Positions 1 to 8,795 of a stretch of 39,793 bases of DNA are shown here, in pieces. Location of the stretch: assembly GCA_030620115.1 (NCBI GenBank), contig JAUXFG010000013.1:1-39793 (forward strand), in the 5' to 3' direction. Positions within the stretch are counted from its first letter, which is position 1. The number at the start of each line of letters is the position of its first letter. This DNA comes from Candidatus Fermentibacterota bacterium. Its GTDB lineage: Bacteria; JAFGKV01. A program made the translations under genes and the position numbers. The notes beneath the pieces were generated by a model. It had not been told where the DNA came from. It did not search any database and saw nothing but the letters and a program-made list of their open reading frames with translations.

Positions 1-1
1 C

Positions 2-898
2 CTAGTCGCGCCCGACCGGTTACGATTCGACTTCAATCACTATCAACCGGTGACAAGGTCCGAGCTTCTGAACATCCAAGAGACGGTGAATCGTTGGGTC
101 GATGGTGATCTTCCTGTGGAAGTGGCCGCTGATGTTCCTTTAGAGGAGGCCAGACAGGCAGGAGCCATGGCATTTTTCGGCGAGAAGTACGGAGACAAGG
201 TTCGTGTGGTAAAGGTACCCGGGGTGAGCATTGAGCTCTGTGGTGGCACGCATATGAACAGGACATCCTGCGTGGGTCTCATGTGGATCTACTCGGAGAA
301 CGGCATTGCGGCCGGCGTTCGTCGTATCGAGGCGGTATGTGGCAGAGGGTTGCTCGAGAGAACAGTGACGCTTGACGGCAGAATCGACCGGATGAGCCGG
401 ATCCTTGGCGGGCCTAAAGATGAGGTGGAGGCGCGTGTCGAGAAGCTGACGGAGAGAGTACGGATGCTGGAGGAAGAGCGGGGAGAGATGAGGTTGACGC
501 TCCACAACCAGCGCATGGCCACACTGATCAGTGCGGGCAAGAAGGTCAATGATGTAAGGGTCGTGGGAGGGACCCTTCCGCAGGCTTCCAGGAAGGAACT
601 GCGCGCTGTTGCAGATCAGATGCGGGAATCCGAGCAGCGTACGGTGATGGTTCTTGCGTCCGAAGAAGGTGATCGTCTCCAGCTCTTGGCAGCGGTGACC
701 GACGATCTGCTCGATGAAGGAGCCCACGCGGGCCGTCTTATCGGGGAGCTGGCCAAGAGGATGGGAGGCAGAGGAGGAGGGAGGTCTCATCTGGCAGAGG
801 CCGGGGCGCGAGTCGAGCAGGCAGGGACAGTGCTGGAGGATCTGGAGAGCATTGTGGCCTCACTGGTGGAGCAACAGCTGTGTGCTTCGAAAAGCTAG
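2..898 (+). CDS. alaS: Alanyl-tRNA synthetase, C-terminal part (5' end outside window)
   Basis: Frame is open from base 2 (LVAPDRLRFDFNHYQPVT...); contains the AlaRS motif VSIELCGGTHMNRTSCVG and a C-terminal GGRGGGRSHLAEAG (DHHA1-like). Confidence 0.96.
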   Translation, partial: LVAPDRLRFDFNHYQPVTRSELLNIQETVNRWVDGDLPVEVAADVPLEEARQAGAMAFFGEKYGDKVRVVKVPGVSIELCGGTHMNRTSCVGLMWIYSENGIAAGVRRIEAVCGRGLLERTVTLDGRIDRMSRILGGPKDEVEARVEKLTERVRMLEEERGEMRLTLHNQRMATLISAGKKVNDVRVVGGTLPQASRKELRAVADQMRESEQRTVMVLASEEGDRLQLLAAVTDDLLDEGAHAGRLIGELAKRMGGRGGGRSHLAEAGARVEQAGTVLEDLESIVASLVEQQLCASKS

Positions 899-1314
899 TC
901 GCCTCGCATCTGGAGCAGCAAATAGGCCTCGCATTCCCCGGAGATCTGTATCAGCAGGCTTTCAGTCATGTCAGCCGCGGAGGCGGCCTCTTCGTTGCAG
1001 TGGAGGCCCTGCAGCCCGGTTCTGGGGCAACGCTGGGTTTGTCACTTGAGTATCTGGCCTCGGCGGTAGAGCTGCATCGAAGTGCACTAGAAAAGAAAGG
1101 ATGGCCCGCTGCCGCTGATCTACTCCTTGGGGATGGGTTGGTCGCCCTGTGTCTCCAACTTGCGGGAGAACAGGGGCACGATGCTCTCGCGCGAACCGCC
1201 ACGTGGGCTCGAGGCATCTTTGGCCAGCAGGATCCTCGAGCTTACTTGCTCCGGTGTTTACGCGTGGAGGGTCTTGCCGGGACTTACGATCGCTTCGCTC
1301 TCTCCGGAGCGTAG
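880..1314 (+). CDS. Polyprenyl-synthetase-like protein, short and degenerate (no DDxxD)
   Basis: GTG start overlapping the alaS 3' end; LEYLASAVELHRSALE...AADLLLGDGLVALCLQLAGE resembles the alpha-helical core of trans-prenyltransferases, but the first Asp-rich motif is absent. Confidence 0.45.
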   Translation: MCFEKLVASHLEQQIGLAFPGDLYQQAFSHVSRGGGLFVAVEALQPGSGATLGLSLEYLASAVELHRSALEKKGWPAAADLLLGDGLVALCLQLAGEQGHDALARTATWARGIFGQQDPRAYLLRCLRVEGLAGTYDRFALSGA

Positions 1315-1427
1315 GACCCATGGGCCGGAGGCCGCAATTGTGGAAGATGTTGCGTGTCAAGGAGTTGAAGGTGCTCAAAGGAGTAAAGTAGAAGAATCAT
1401 TGCCGATTTGCGGGCTTGCGAGGAACT

Positions 1428-1470
1428 GAACATCCAACGTCCAATCCGCCAGCCGGCGGATTCGATGTTC
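1428..1470. repeat. Small inverted-repeat element with central palindrome upstream of rmlA
   Basis: gaacatc (1428-1434) facing gatgttc (1464-1470), with aatccgcc-agcc-ggcggatt (1443-1462) in the middle. Confidence 0.75.
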
Positions 1471-1542
1471 GGCGTTTTCTTATCCGCGCGAAGTCTCGGA
1501 AGAAGCGTAGAGTCTTTGATACCTCATAGATGGAGGAAAAAG

Positions 1543-2283
1543 ATGAAAGGGGTTGTACTCGCCGGCGGGCTTGGTTCCCGGCTGCTTCCACTCACCAAGG
1601 CAACAAACAAACATCTTCTTCCGGTCTACAACAGACCCATGGTCTACTTCCCCATAGAGACCTTGGTGGAAGCAGGCATTCGGGATATCCTGGTAGTCAC
1701 GGGCGGAGCCAATGCCGGCGATTTCTTGAAGTTGCTTGGGAACGGTAAGCAGTTTGGCCTTTCTCACGTGAACTACACGTATCAGGAGGGGGAGGGGGGC
1801 ATCGCCGAGGCCCTCTTATTGGCGGAGGATTTCGCCGAGAACGAGAGAATCGTGGTGATCTTGGGTGACAATATCATAGGCGGTTCCATCAAAAAGGCGG
1901 TCAAGGAGTTCGAGCAGCAGCCAGAGGGAGCCAAGATTTTCTTGAAGCGGGTACCGGATGCCGAGCGTTTTGGCGTGGCAAGTATTGAGGGTAACCGAGT
2001 ATTGGCAATCGAGGAGAAACCCCCAAAGCCGAAGTCCGATCTCGCAGTGGTGGGTATCTACATGTATGACAATCGTGTTTTCGAGATTATTCGCGAACTC
2101 GAGCCATCTGCCCGGGGCGAGTATGAGATCACCGATGTGAACAACAATTACATCAATGACGGCGCCATGACCTTCGAGGTATTGGACTGCTGGTGGACCG
2201 ATGCAGGCACCTCCTTCGATTCACTGCTTCGGGCCAACAATATGGTGGCCAGCTGGGTCAAGGAGGGGACGGTCAGCGCATGA
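1543..2283 (+). CDS. rmlA: Glucose-1-phosphate thymidylyltransferase-type nucleotidyltransferase
   Basis: MKGVVLAGGLGSRLLPLTKATNKHLLPVYNRPMVYFPIETL, GEYEITDVNN, WTDAGTSFDSLLRAN. Confidence 0.93.
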   Translation: MKGVVLAGGLGSRLLPLTKATNKHLLPVYNRPMVYFPIETLVEAGIRDILVVTGGANAGDFLKLLGNGKQFGLSHVNYTYQEGEGGIAEALLLAEDFAENERIVVILGDNIIGGSIKKAVKEFEQQPEGAKIFLKRVPDAERFGVASIEGNRVLAIEEKPPKPKSDLAVVGIYMYDNRVFEIIRELEPSARGEYEITDVNNNYINDGAMTFEVLDCWWTDAGTSFDSLLRANNMVASWVKEGTVSA

Positions 2284-3125
2284 GAATAACTGTCACGGGC
2301 GCCGATGGGATGCTTGGGCGGGCTGTGATGTCCGAATTGGATCGATGGGAGCTTACTCCACTCACCGAACCGACGTTCAAGCTTGAAGATAGAGAAGGCG
2401 CCGTGAAGGCCATAACAGAGAGCAATCCCGAGTGGGTGGTCCATACCGCCGCCATGACCAATGTAGATGGCTGCGAGCGTGATCTGGCCCAGGCCTATAG
2501 AATCAATGCCTTGGGCACGAGGAATGTGGCGCTGGGGTGTGCCGCCTGCGGCGCGGGATTACTCTATGTGTCAACGGATTTCGTATTTGGGCGGGGGCAT
2601 CATACCTCCCCTATCGAAGCATGGGAATTGCCGGCGCCGCTCTCCATCTATGGCAGGTCCAAATATGGTGGTGAGCGCTACGCCGAGGCCCTTGCCCCCA
2701 AGCATATCATCGCCCGGACTGCCTGGCTCTATGGCAGGGGGGGAGCGCATTTTGTGGGCGCCATCCTCCACCGTGCACGAGAGGGGAAGCCGCTCCGGAT
2801 CGTTGACGATCAGCGCGGTTCACCCAGTTTTGCTGACGATGTTGCTGTCGGCATCGCGTGTCTCCTGGAGGGGGGAGTACCGGGGTGGTATCATTTGGTG
2901 AACGAGGGGTCGGCGACCTGGTTTGAATTCGCCAAGGCCGCTCTGGCAATGATGGGATTCGATTCTGGTGTTATTGTGCCTTGTTCCACCACCGCATTGA
3001 ACCGGCCTGCCCCACGACCCGCATACTCCGTGTTGAGTACTTTCACGTATACCGAGACCACTGGGCATGCCATACGATCATGGGAATCGGCGCTGGAAGT
3101 CTTCCTGGAGGGCGAAAAGGCTTGA
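2280..3125 (+). CDS. rmlD: dTDP-4-dehydrorhamnose reductase
   Basis: ATGA overlap with rmlA; MRITVTGADGMLGRAV, VVHTAAMTNVDGCE, YVSTDFVFG, YGRSKYGGE, ARTAWLYG. Confidence 0.92.
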   Translation: MRITVTGADGMLGRAVMSELDRWELTPLTEPTFKLEDREGAVKAITESNPEWVVHTAAMTNVDGCERDLAQAYRINALGTRNVALGCAACGAGLLYVSTDFVFGRGHHTSPIEAWELPAPLSIYGRSKYGGERYAEALAPKHIIARTAWLYGRGGAHFVGAILHRAREGKPLRIVDDQRGSPSFADDVAVGIACLLEGGVPGWYHLVNEGSATWFEFAKAALAMMGFDSGVIVPCSTTALNRPAPRPAYSVLSTFTYTETTGHAIRSWESALEVFLEGEKA

Positions 3126-3242
3126 TTCTTTGGAATGGTCATATAGCATGCGTGCCAAACCGATAACGCTCTGGGATTCTTCCGATTCCGAGGGCGCTGG
3201 TCTTTTATTGATTCGTTCTCGGTGACCCGATAGGAGCGCTAC

Positions 3243-4271
3243 ATGAGCATCAAGAAACTAGACCAGGCTGCCTTGGATCGTTGGGTAGATGGTCTCATCG
3301 AGAGGAAGAAGGTGGTTGGAGCTGCGCAGAGGGGGGATCATTTTTCCTTCGGCGAGCTGACATCCGCTTCCGAGCTTCGGCTCGACTACGATATGAGCAT
3401 CCTTCCACCGAAAAAGTACTTTCTCCCCCCCACGGAAGACCTGATCTCTTTCCGACGGGACGGTGGCTTCGAGAGTATCTTCGAAGAAGATCCGATGGTT
3501 CTCCTCGGCGTACATCCCTACGACATGTTTGCGATCTCGCAGCTGGATACCCTCTTCTCGGAGGATAATGACGACATCCATTACAGGAAGAGGAGAGAGG
3601 CGATCACCATCGTGGCCAGCGACGTACAGACTGCGTCGGAGGATGTGTTCGCCGGATGCATGGGTACTGCCACCATAGACCATGGATTCGATATTCTTCT
3701 CACGAAGATCGGTGACCAGTACCTGGTGGATATCAGGACCGAGAAGGGCCAGGCTATCACCATGGGTTTCGGCGAAATGCCTGATGCCACGGATGATGAT
3801 CTGGACCAACGCGAGCGTCTCTGGGCAGAGAATCAAAAGGTGCTGCGCAAGCATGAGCTCCGCCCTGCAGTGGGCTATCTTCCCAAACTCCTTGGGGAGA
3901 GTTACGACCATCCGATCTGGGAAGAGAAGGCAGAGCTCTGTTTCTCCTGTGGGTCGTGCAATCTGGTCTGCCCGACGTGCTACTGTTTTGATGTACAGGA
4001 CGAATTGAATTGGGATGTGACCAGTGGACATCGCTATCGCATCTGGGATGGCTGTATGCTTGCGAATTTTGCTATAGTAGCCGGAGATCACAACTTCAGG
4101 GCAGCAAAGTCAGAGCGATTTCGTCACCGCTACTTCCGAAAAGGCAAGTACATCCCCGAGAAGATCGGACAGACGGGCTGTGTCGGTTGTGGCCGATGTG
4201 TTTCCGCCTGTGTTGCCAAGATCGCCAACCCTGTGGAGATTTACAACCGGATCGCGGAGGGTAAGGAATGA
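3243..4271 (+). CDS. hydB: [NiFe] hydrogenase (group 3b-like) beta subunit, 4Fe-4S protein
   Basis: CFSCGSCNLVCPTCYCFD and CVGCGRCVSACVAK ferredoxin motifs; first gene of a beta-gamma-delta-alpha operon. Confidence 0.9.
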   Translation: MSIKKLDQAALDRWVDGLIERKKVVGAAQRGDHFSFGELTSASELRLDYDMSILPPKKYFLPPTEDLISFRRDGGFESIFEEDPMVLLGVHPYDMFAISQLDTLFSEDNDDIHYRKRREAITIVASDVQTASEDVFAGCMGTATIDHGFDILLTKIGDQYLVDIRTEKGQAITMGFGEMPDATDDDLDQRERLWAENQKVLRKHELRPAVGYLPKLLGESYDHPIWEEKAELCFSCGSCNLVCPTCYCFDVQDELNWDVTSGHRYRIWDGCMLANFAIVAGDHNFRAAKSERFRHRYFRKGKYIPEKIGQTGCVGCGRCVSACVAKIANPVEIYNRIAEGKE

Positions 4272-5125
4272 GTACCGCAACAGTGGCTCAGATGGATCTA
4301 GCACAGAAGGACATATACCTCCCCGATCTTGCCACGGTCACCAAGGTTGCTTCCATGACTGAGATGGAGATGTTTCTGGAGTTCACTTTGGACTCCGGGC
4401 AGGAGCTTGGCCATGAGCCGGGGCAGTTCGTGGAGGTCTCCATTCCAGGTATCGGCGAAGCGCCCATCTCGGTTTCCTCTTCCCCCACACAGAAGGGCAT
4501 GTTTCAGCTGGTGGTGCGGAATGCGGGGAATGTGACCAACGCCATGCATCAGCTTCAGCCTGGCGACAAGGTGGGAATTCGTGGACCGTTCGGCACCTGT
4601 TTCCCTGTTGAAGAGGCCATGAAAGGCAAGGACATACTCTTCATCTGTGGAGGCATCGGCCTCGTTCCCGTGAGATCGGCCATCGATTATGTGCTCAGCA
4701 ACCGATCGCAGTATGGTGATGTGACCATTCTTTTTGGGGCCAAGAGCCCCGCCGAACGGCTTTTCACGGATGAGATCGAAGTCTGGAAGGCCCGCGACGA
4801 TGCTTCGTTCTATGAAACGGTTGATCGCGCCGATGAGACATGGAAGGGGAATGTGGGCGTCATCACGCGGCTCATCCCGCCGCTGAAGTTTGATCCTCTC
4901 AACACCATATGCCTCGTTTGCGGACCACCGGTCATGTATAAGTACGTGGTGCTCGAGCTCTGGTGGAAGCGAGTGCCGAATGAGAGCATTTATGTATCAT
5001 TGGAGCGAAGAATGAAATGTGGGGTCGGCAAGTGTGGGCACTGTCAAATCAATGGGCTCTATGCCTGCCAAGATGGGCCTGTCTTTAAGTTTGCCGATAT
5101 CATTGAAGTTCCGGAGGCCCTATGA
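4268..5125 (+). CDS. hydG: [NiFe] hydrogenase gamma subunit, FAD/NAD(P)-binding oxidoreductase
   Basis: GQFVEVSIPGIGEAPISVSSSP flavin site, GGIGLVPVRSAI, and CGVGKCGHCQINGLYACQDGPVF 2Fe-2S motif. Confidence 0.9.
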   Translation: MSTATVAQMDLAQKDIYLPDLATVTKVASMTEMEMFLEFTLDSGQELGHEPGQFVEVSIPGIGEAPISVSSSPTQKGMFQLVVRNAGNVTNAMHQLQPGDKVGIRGPFGTCFPVEEAMKGKDILFICGGIGLVPVRSAIDYVLSNRSQYGDVTILFGAKSPAERLFTDEIEVWKARDDASFYETVDRADETWKGNVGVITRLIPPLKFDPLNTICLVCGPPVMYKYVVLELWWKRVPNESIYVSLERRMKCGVGKCGHCQINGLYACQDGPVFKFADIIEVPEAL

Positions 5126-5874
5126 TGAGCAAGCCAAGAGTGGCCATATTCGACTTTGCCTGCTGCGAGGGGTGCCAGCTTCAGATCGTCAATATGGAGG
5201 AGGAGATCCTCGATCTGATCAATCTTGTGGATGTTGTCGAGTGGCGCGAGGCCATGTCAGAGCAGAACACCGAATACGATATTGCCCTAGTTGAGGGCTC
5301 GATAACCCGCCCGGAGGATGAAGAACGAATCAAGGAGATCCGGGGGCGGGCCAAGATTCTCGTCGCACTTGGTGCATGTGCCGTCATCGGAGGCGTGAAT
5401 AAGCTCAAAAATCGCTTCGATCTCGAGGATGTGCGGAGGTATGTATACCATGATGACGCAGACATGCCCCATCTTCAGACCGCGCAGACCAAGGCTCTCC
5501 ATGAGGTCGTTGATGTTGATTACAAGATACCCGGCTGCCCCATCGACCGGAAAGAGTTCAGCTACGTGGTGAAGTGCCTGGCAGTTGGCAAGAAGCCCGA
5601 GATTCCTTCGTATTCGGTGTGTGTCGAGTGCAAGATGAAGGAGAATGTGTGCCGCTTCGAGTACAATGAGGTGTGCTTAGGCCCGATCACGCGGGCAGGC
5701 TGCGGAGCGAGGTGTCCATCCAATGGATTCTGGTGTTTTGGATGTCGTGGTCTTGTTGACGATCCCAATGTCAATGCGGCCAAAGATGTGATGGAGAAGT
5801 ACGGGAAGACGATTGACGATCTGAAGCACAGATTGGCGTTGTTCAATACAGATGAGGAGCGCGCTCATGCCTAG
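5122..5874 (+). CDS. hydD: [NiFe] hydrogenase delta (small) subunit
   Basis: FDFACCEGCQLQIVNMEEEILDL proximal-cluster motif; VALGACAVIGGVNKLKN; CGARCPSNGFWCFGCRG. Confidence 0.9.
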   Translation: MMSKPRVAIFDFACCEGCQLQIVNMEEEILDLINLVDVVEWREAMSEQNTEYDIALVEGSITRPEDEERIKEIRGRAKILVALGACAVIGGVNKLKNRFDLEDVRRYVYHDDADMPHLQTAQTKALHEVVDVDYKIPGCPIDRKEFSYVVKCLAVGKKPEIPSYSVCVECKMKENVCRFEYNEVCLGPITRAGCGARCPSNGFWCFGCRGLVDDPNVNAAKDVMEKYGKTIDDLKHRLALFNTDEERAHA

Positions 5875-7165
5875 TACCATGGAGATCAATGTACATCATG
5901 TTACCAGGGTAGAGGGTCATGGCAACATAGCGATCAGGGCGACCGACGGGACCATCGAAAAGGTAGAGTGGCAGGTCCCGGAGGCTCCTCGCTTCTTCGA
6001 GGCCATGGTCAGGGGAAGGAGCTATGAGGATATCCAGACCATTGTCAGCAGGATCTGCGGCATCTGCTCCATCACCCATTCGCTGGCGAGCCTGAAGGCC
6101 GTAGAGAACGCCCTGGACATAGAGGTCTCTGAACAGACCGACAAGTTGAGAATCCTCACCCACTACTCCGAGCAACTGCAGAGTCATTCGTTGCACGTGG
6201 GGTACTTGGTATCACCGGATCTGGTAGGCAAGAAATCGGTGGTGGGCATGCTTGGGGAGTTTGGCGATGCGGTGAAGACGGTGATCCGGATACACCGGGT
6301 GGCGAATGAATGGTCTGATCTTCTGGCCGGCAGGACGACCCACCCGGTCAGGTTGAAGCCGGGCGGCTTTTCGAAGCTTCCCACGGAAGGCGAGCTGAGA
6401 GAGCTGAAGGGGATGCTGGAGAAGGGTGTGGACGATCTCAAGGCTCTGGCAGAAGTGGTGCTTTCGGTGGCTGATGCGCTGCCTGATTTCCAACGGGAAA
6501 CGGAGTATATCGCACTGATTCATCCAGGGGTTTATACGTTCTATCACGGGAGCATCGGCAGCACGGATACGGCGGAACTGGTTCCCATCTCTGAGTTCGA
6601 GCGGGTGGTGAATGAATATGTGGTGCCGCAGTCCACCGCCAAATGGACGAAGTGGCACCGGGACGCATATGCGGTTGGTGCGCTGGCGAGATTCAATGTG
6701 AATGCAGAACACCTCCTGCCTTTGGCGAAAGCAACGGCCGCGAAGTTCGGTTTGGAGAAAGGAAACACCAATCCATACATGAACAACGTGGCACAGTTAG
6801 TAGAATGCGTGCACGTGGTGGAAGCTTCGCTCCAGATCATCGATGAACTGCTGACGGATGGGATCAAGCCCGAGGTTCCCAAGGTCAGTCCGAAAGCGGG
6901 AGAGGGTGCCGGGTGCGTCGAGGCGCCCAGGGGCATTCTGTTCCATCGGTATGCGTTCGAAAAGAATGGTATCTGCACTGGGGCCAATATCTCCATTCCG
7001 ACGAATCAGAATCATGGCAATATTCAGAAGGACTTCGAGGCATTGGTTCCCCAGATCATGGATCGGGATCAGGATGAGATCCGGCTGCTGTTGGAGATGC
7101 TCGTGCGTTCATACGATCCATGCATCTCGTGCTCCACGCACTATCTGGATGTGAAGTTCATATAG
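5867..7165 (+). CDS. hydA: [NiFe] hydrogenase alpha (large, catalytic) subunit
   Basis: VTRVEGHGNIAI; L1 RICGICSITHS; L2 DPCISCSTH followed by a short C-terminal tail YLDVKFI, suggesting protease maturation. Confidence 0.95.
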   Translation: MPSTMEINVHHVTRVEGHGNIAIRATDGTIEKVEWQVPEAPRFFEAMVRGRSYEDIQTIVSRICGICSITHSLASLKAVENALDIEVSEQTDKLRILTHYSEQLQSHSLHVGYLVSPDLVGKKSVVGMLGEFGDAVKTVIRIHRVANEWSDLLAGRTTHPVRLKPGGFSKLPTEGELRELKGMLEKGVDDLKALAEVVLSVADALPDFQRETEYIALIHPGVYTFYHGSIGSTDTAELVPISEFERVVNEYVVPQSTAKWTKWHRDAYAVGALARFNVNAEHLLPLAKATAAKFGLEKGNTNPYMNNVAQLVECVHVVEASLQIIDELLTDGIKPEVPKVSPKAGEGAGCVEAPRGILFHRYAFEKNGICTGANISIPTNQNHGNIQKDFEALVPQIMDRDQDEIRLLLEMLVRSYDPCISCSTHYLDVKFI

Positions 7166-7186
7166 TAAGCCCGTAGCTGCAGCGTA

Positions 7187-7242
7187 TAGCCCGGACTTCT
7201 CACCGGCTGTCGTAGCAGGAAGCTGGTGAGAAGTTCGGGCTA
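7187..7242. repeat. Short copy (A) of the TAGCCCGGACTTCTCACC inverted-repeat element
   Basis: 7187-7208 tagcccggacttctcaccggct pairs with 7221-7242 agctggtgagaagttcgggcta (20/22). Confidence 0.85.
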
Positions 7243-7246
7243 GGCC

Positions 7247-7280
7247 AAGAGGGGTCGTCTGATATCAGGCGACCCCTCTT
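7247..7280. terminator. Strong hairpin downstream of hydA, possible terminator
   Basis: aagaggggtcg-tctgatatcagg-cgacccctctt: 11-bp perfect outer arms, further pairing inside; weak T-tract. Confidence 0.5.
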
Positions 7281-7419
7281 CTGAACTTGGGGTTATGGAA
7301 TGATGGAATACTGGAATGATGGCTCGGAAGGATTGGGATTTGATCATTTTTTCTCCAACCGCCATTCGAGATTTCATCAAGCATTTGATAGCCTGCGAAC
7401 AAGGTCACCGACAGGAATG

Positions 7420-7960
7420 GAACCCTGAACCTGTGAACGCCTACCTCTTACATGGCAGTGTCCAAGATGAGTGATGTGGTGGTGATCGGTCTGGGTAATC
7501 CCTTTATGTCGGATGACGGCGTTGGCGTGGAAATTATTCATCGGCTGGCCGCACAGTCGAGCCGTTTCCCTGACGTTGAGTTCCTTGATCTCGGTTCAGC
7601 AGTGCATGGTGTGCTCCATGTGGTCTCCGGCAAGAAGCGGGTGATACTGATCGACTGTGGCTTCATGGACGCGGAGCCGGGGACCATGCGCAGGTTCACT
7701 CTCGATGAGGTCATCACAAAGAAGGAGGTCTCGGGTCTCTCGTTTCACGAAGCAGACCTTTTCTCGATTCTCGAACTGTCTCGCCGTCTCAACGAACTCC
7801 CGGCGAACACGATCATCTATGCCATTCAGCCTCAATCAGTGGCATTCGGGGACACGATGTCGCCCGAGCTGATACAACAGCTTCCGCATTACGTGGAGCG
7901 AATCATGGCGGATCTTGAGTGAGTTCGCTTAAGAGGTAAGCGTTCAGGGGTTCAGCGTTC
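7420..7960. repeat. Imperfect 30-bp inverted repeat flanking the maturation protease gene
   Basis: 7420-7449 gaaccctgaacctgtgaacgcctacctctt versus 7931-7960 aagaggtaagcgttcaggggttcagcgttc; 26/30 complementary. Confidence 0.75.
7452..7922 (+). CDS. [NiFe] hydrogenase maturation protease (HycI/HyaD family)
   Basis: VVVIGLGNPFMSDDGVGVEIIHRL typical N-terminus; VILIDCGFMDAEPGTMRRF; adjacent to the hydrogenase operon. Confidence 0.9.
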   Translation: MAVSKMSDVVVIGLGNPFMSDDGVGVEIIHRLAAQSSRFPDVEFLDLGSAVHGVLHVVSGKKRVILIDCGFMDAEPGTMRRFTLDEVITKKEVSGLSFHEADLFSILELSRRLNELPANTIIYAIQPQSVAFGDTMSPELIQQLPHYVERIMADLE

Positions 7961-8040
7961 AGAGGTTCAGCGTTCAGGAAAAAGCCTAGTCCATGCCCGC
8001 GGATCCCCCCTGAAATCTGAACGCTGAACACTGAACTCCC
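7935..8040. repeat. GTTCAGCGTTCAG-type intergenic inverted repeat
   Basis: gcgttcagaggttcagcgttcagg facing cctgaaatctgaacgctgaacactgaac. Confidence 0.8.
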
Positions 8041-8603
8041 CCATTCCTCAATAGCTTCCATTGCCCGTTCTCGATGATGAGCTCCGAAGGGTCGAGATCA
8101 AATGTCTTGCCGTCCGACCATATCCATCGGTCCACGTGATGAGAGACTTCCAGGGCTGATGGCTTGGTGAACATCCATCCGGTGCGACGAACCACAAAGA
8201 AGAGGTCCGGTTGTACGACGAGACGAATGCTGTTCGACTCGCAAATGATGAGTTGTCTTTTGTGGAATTCCTGAAGAAGGGTAGTCAATCCGTCGTCAAG
8301 GTGCAGGCGGGATGCCTGAAGCCGGAACACGCGCGTTGCACCGGCTGCTAATAGGCGTCCCGTGTCTTTGGCATTACCTGGATCCTTCTCTTCCGTGATC
8401 ACGAAACGCTCGTTCACAAGCTCACTCGTTTCGTGGTTCCGAACGAATGAGTCCGGTGGTGTATGGAGCGTGGAGACCTTGATCGCGCAAAGTGAGTACT
8501 GGGACCTGAATCGGCGAATAATCCTGCAGCAGAGCTCGGTCTTCCCGCTATTCCGTGCCGCAGATCCAATGAGCAGCATGCCGGGACGGCGCAGGGGTTC
8601 CAC
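7986..8603 (-). CDS. P-loop protein related to MobB (molybdopterin-guanine dinucleotide biosynthesis B)-like GTPases
   Basis: MLLIGSAARNSGKTELCCRIIRRF P-loop, AIKVSTLH, DTGRLLAAGATRVFRL, LIICESNS; GTG start. Confidence 0.6.
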   Translation of the reverse strand: MEPLRRPGMLLIGSAARNSGKTELCCRIIRRFRSQYSLCAIKVSTLHTPPDSFVRNHETSELVNERFVITEEKDPGNAKDTGRLLAAGATRVFRLQASRLHLDDGLTTLLQEFHKRQLIICESNSIRLVVQPDLFFVVRRTGWMFTKPSALEVSHHVDRWIWSDGKTFDLDPSELIIENGQWKLLRNGGVQCSAFRFQGGSAGMD

Positions 8604-8609
8604 GTTGAT

Positions 8610-8792
8610 TAGCCCGGACTTCTCACCAGCGTTCGGCTGCAGCAGCCGATATGGAACTGCCTGCTTCGTTACGCTTCATCGGTCTCCTCGACGTATCGCA
8701 GAGGATACGCCTGCGGGGTCCTCAGTCGCAAGCCTCGCATCCAGAACCATCTCGGCGGCTTCGCTTCGAAAGCCGGTGAGAAGTCCGGGCTA
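8610..8792. repeat. Full copy (B) of the TAGCCCGGACTTCTCACC inverted-repeat element
   Basis: Left end tagcccggacttctcacc, right end ggtgagaagtccgggcta (18-bp perfect inverted repeat); internal sequence shared with 28186-28387. Confidence 0.92.
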
Positions 8793-8795
8793 GCT

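Noticed and set aside
140-790. Long minus-strand ORF (216 aa) opposite alaS
   Set aside because: Shadow ORF antisense to a clearly coding aminoacyl-tRNA synthetase; no recognisable motif.
3258-4091. 277-aa minus-strand ORF opposite hydB
   Set aside because: Antisense of a conserved Fe-S subunit; no independent support.
8362-8793. 143-aa plus-strand ORF overlapping the MobB-like gene and repeat copy B
   Set aside because: First half is antisense of the MobB-like gene, second half is repeat sequence; substitutions between repeat copies are mostly non-synonymous.
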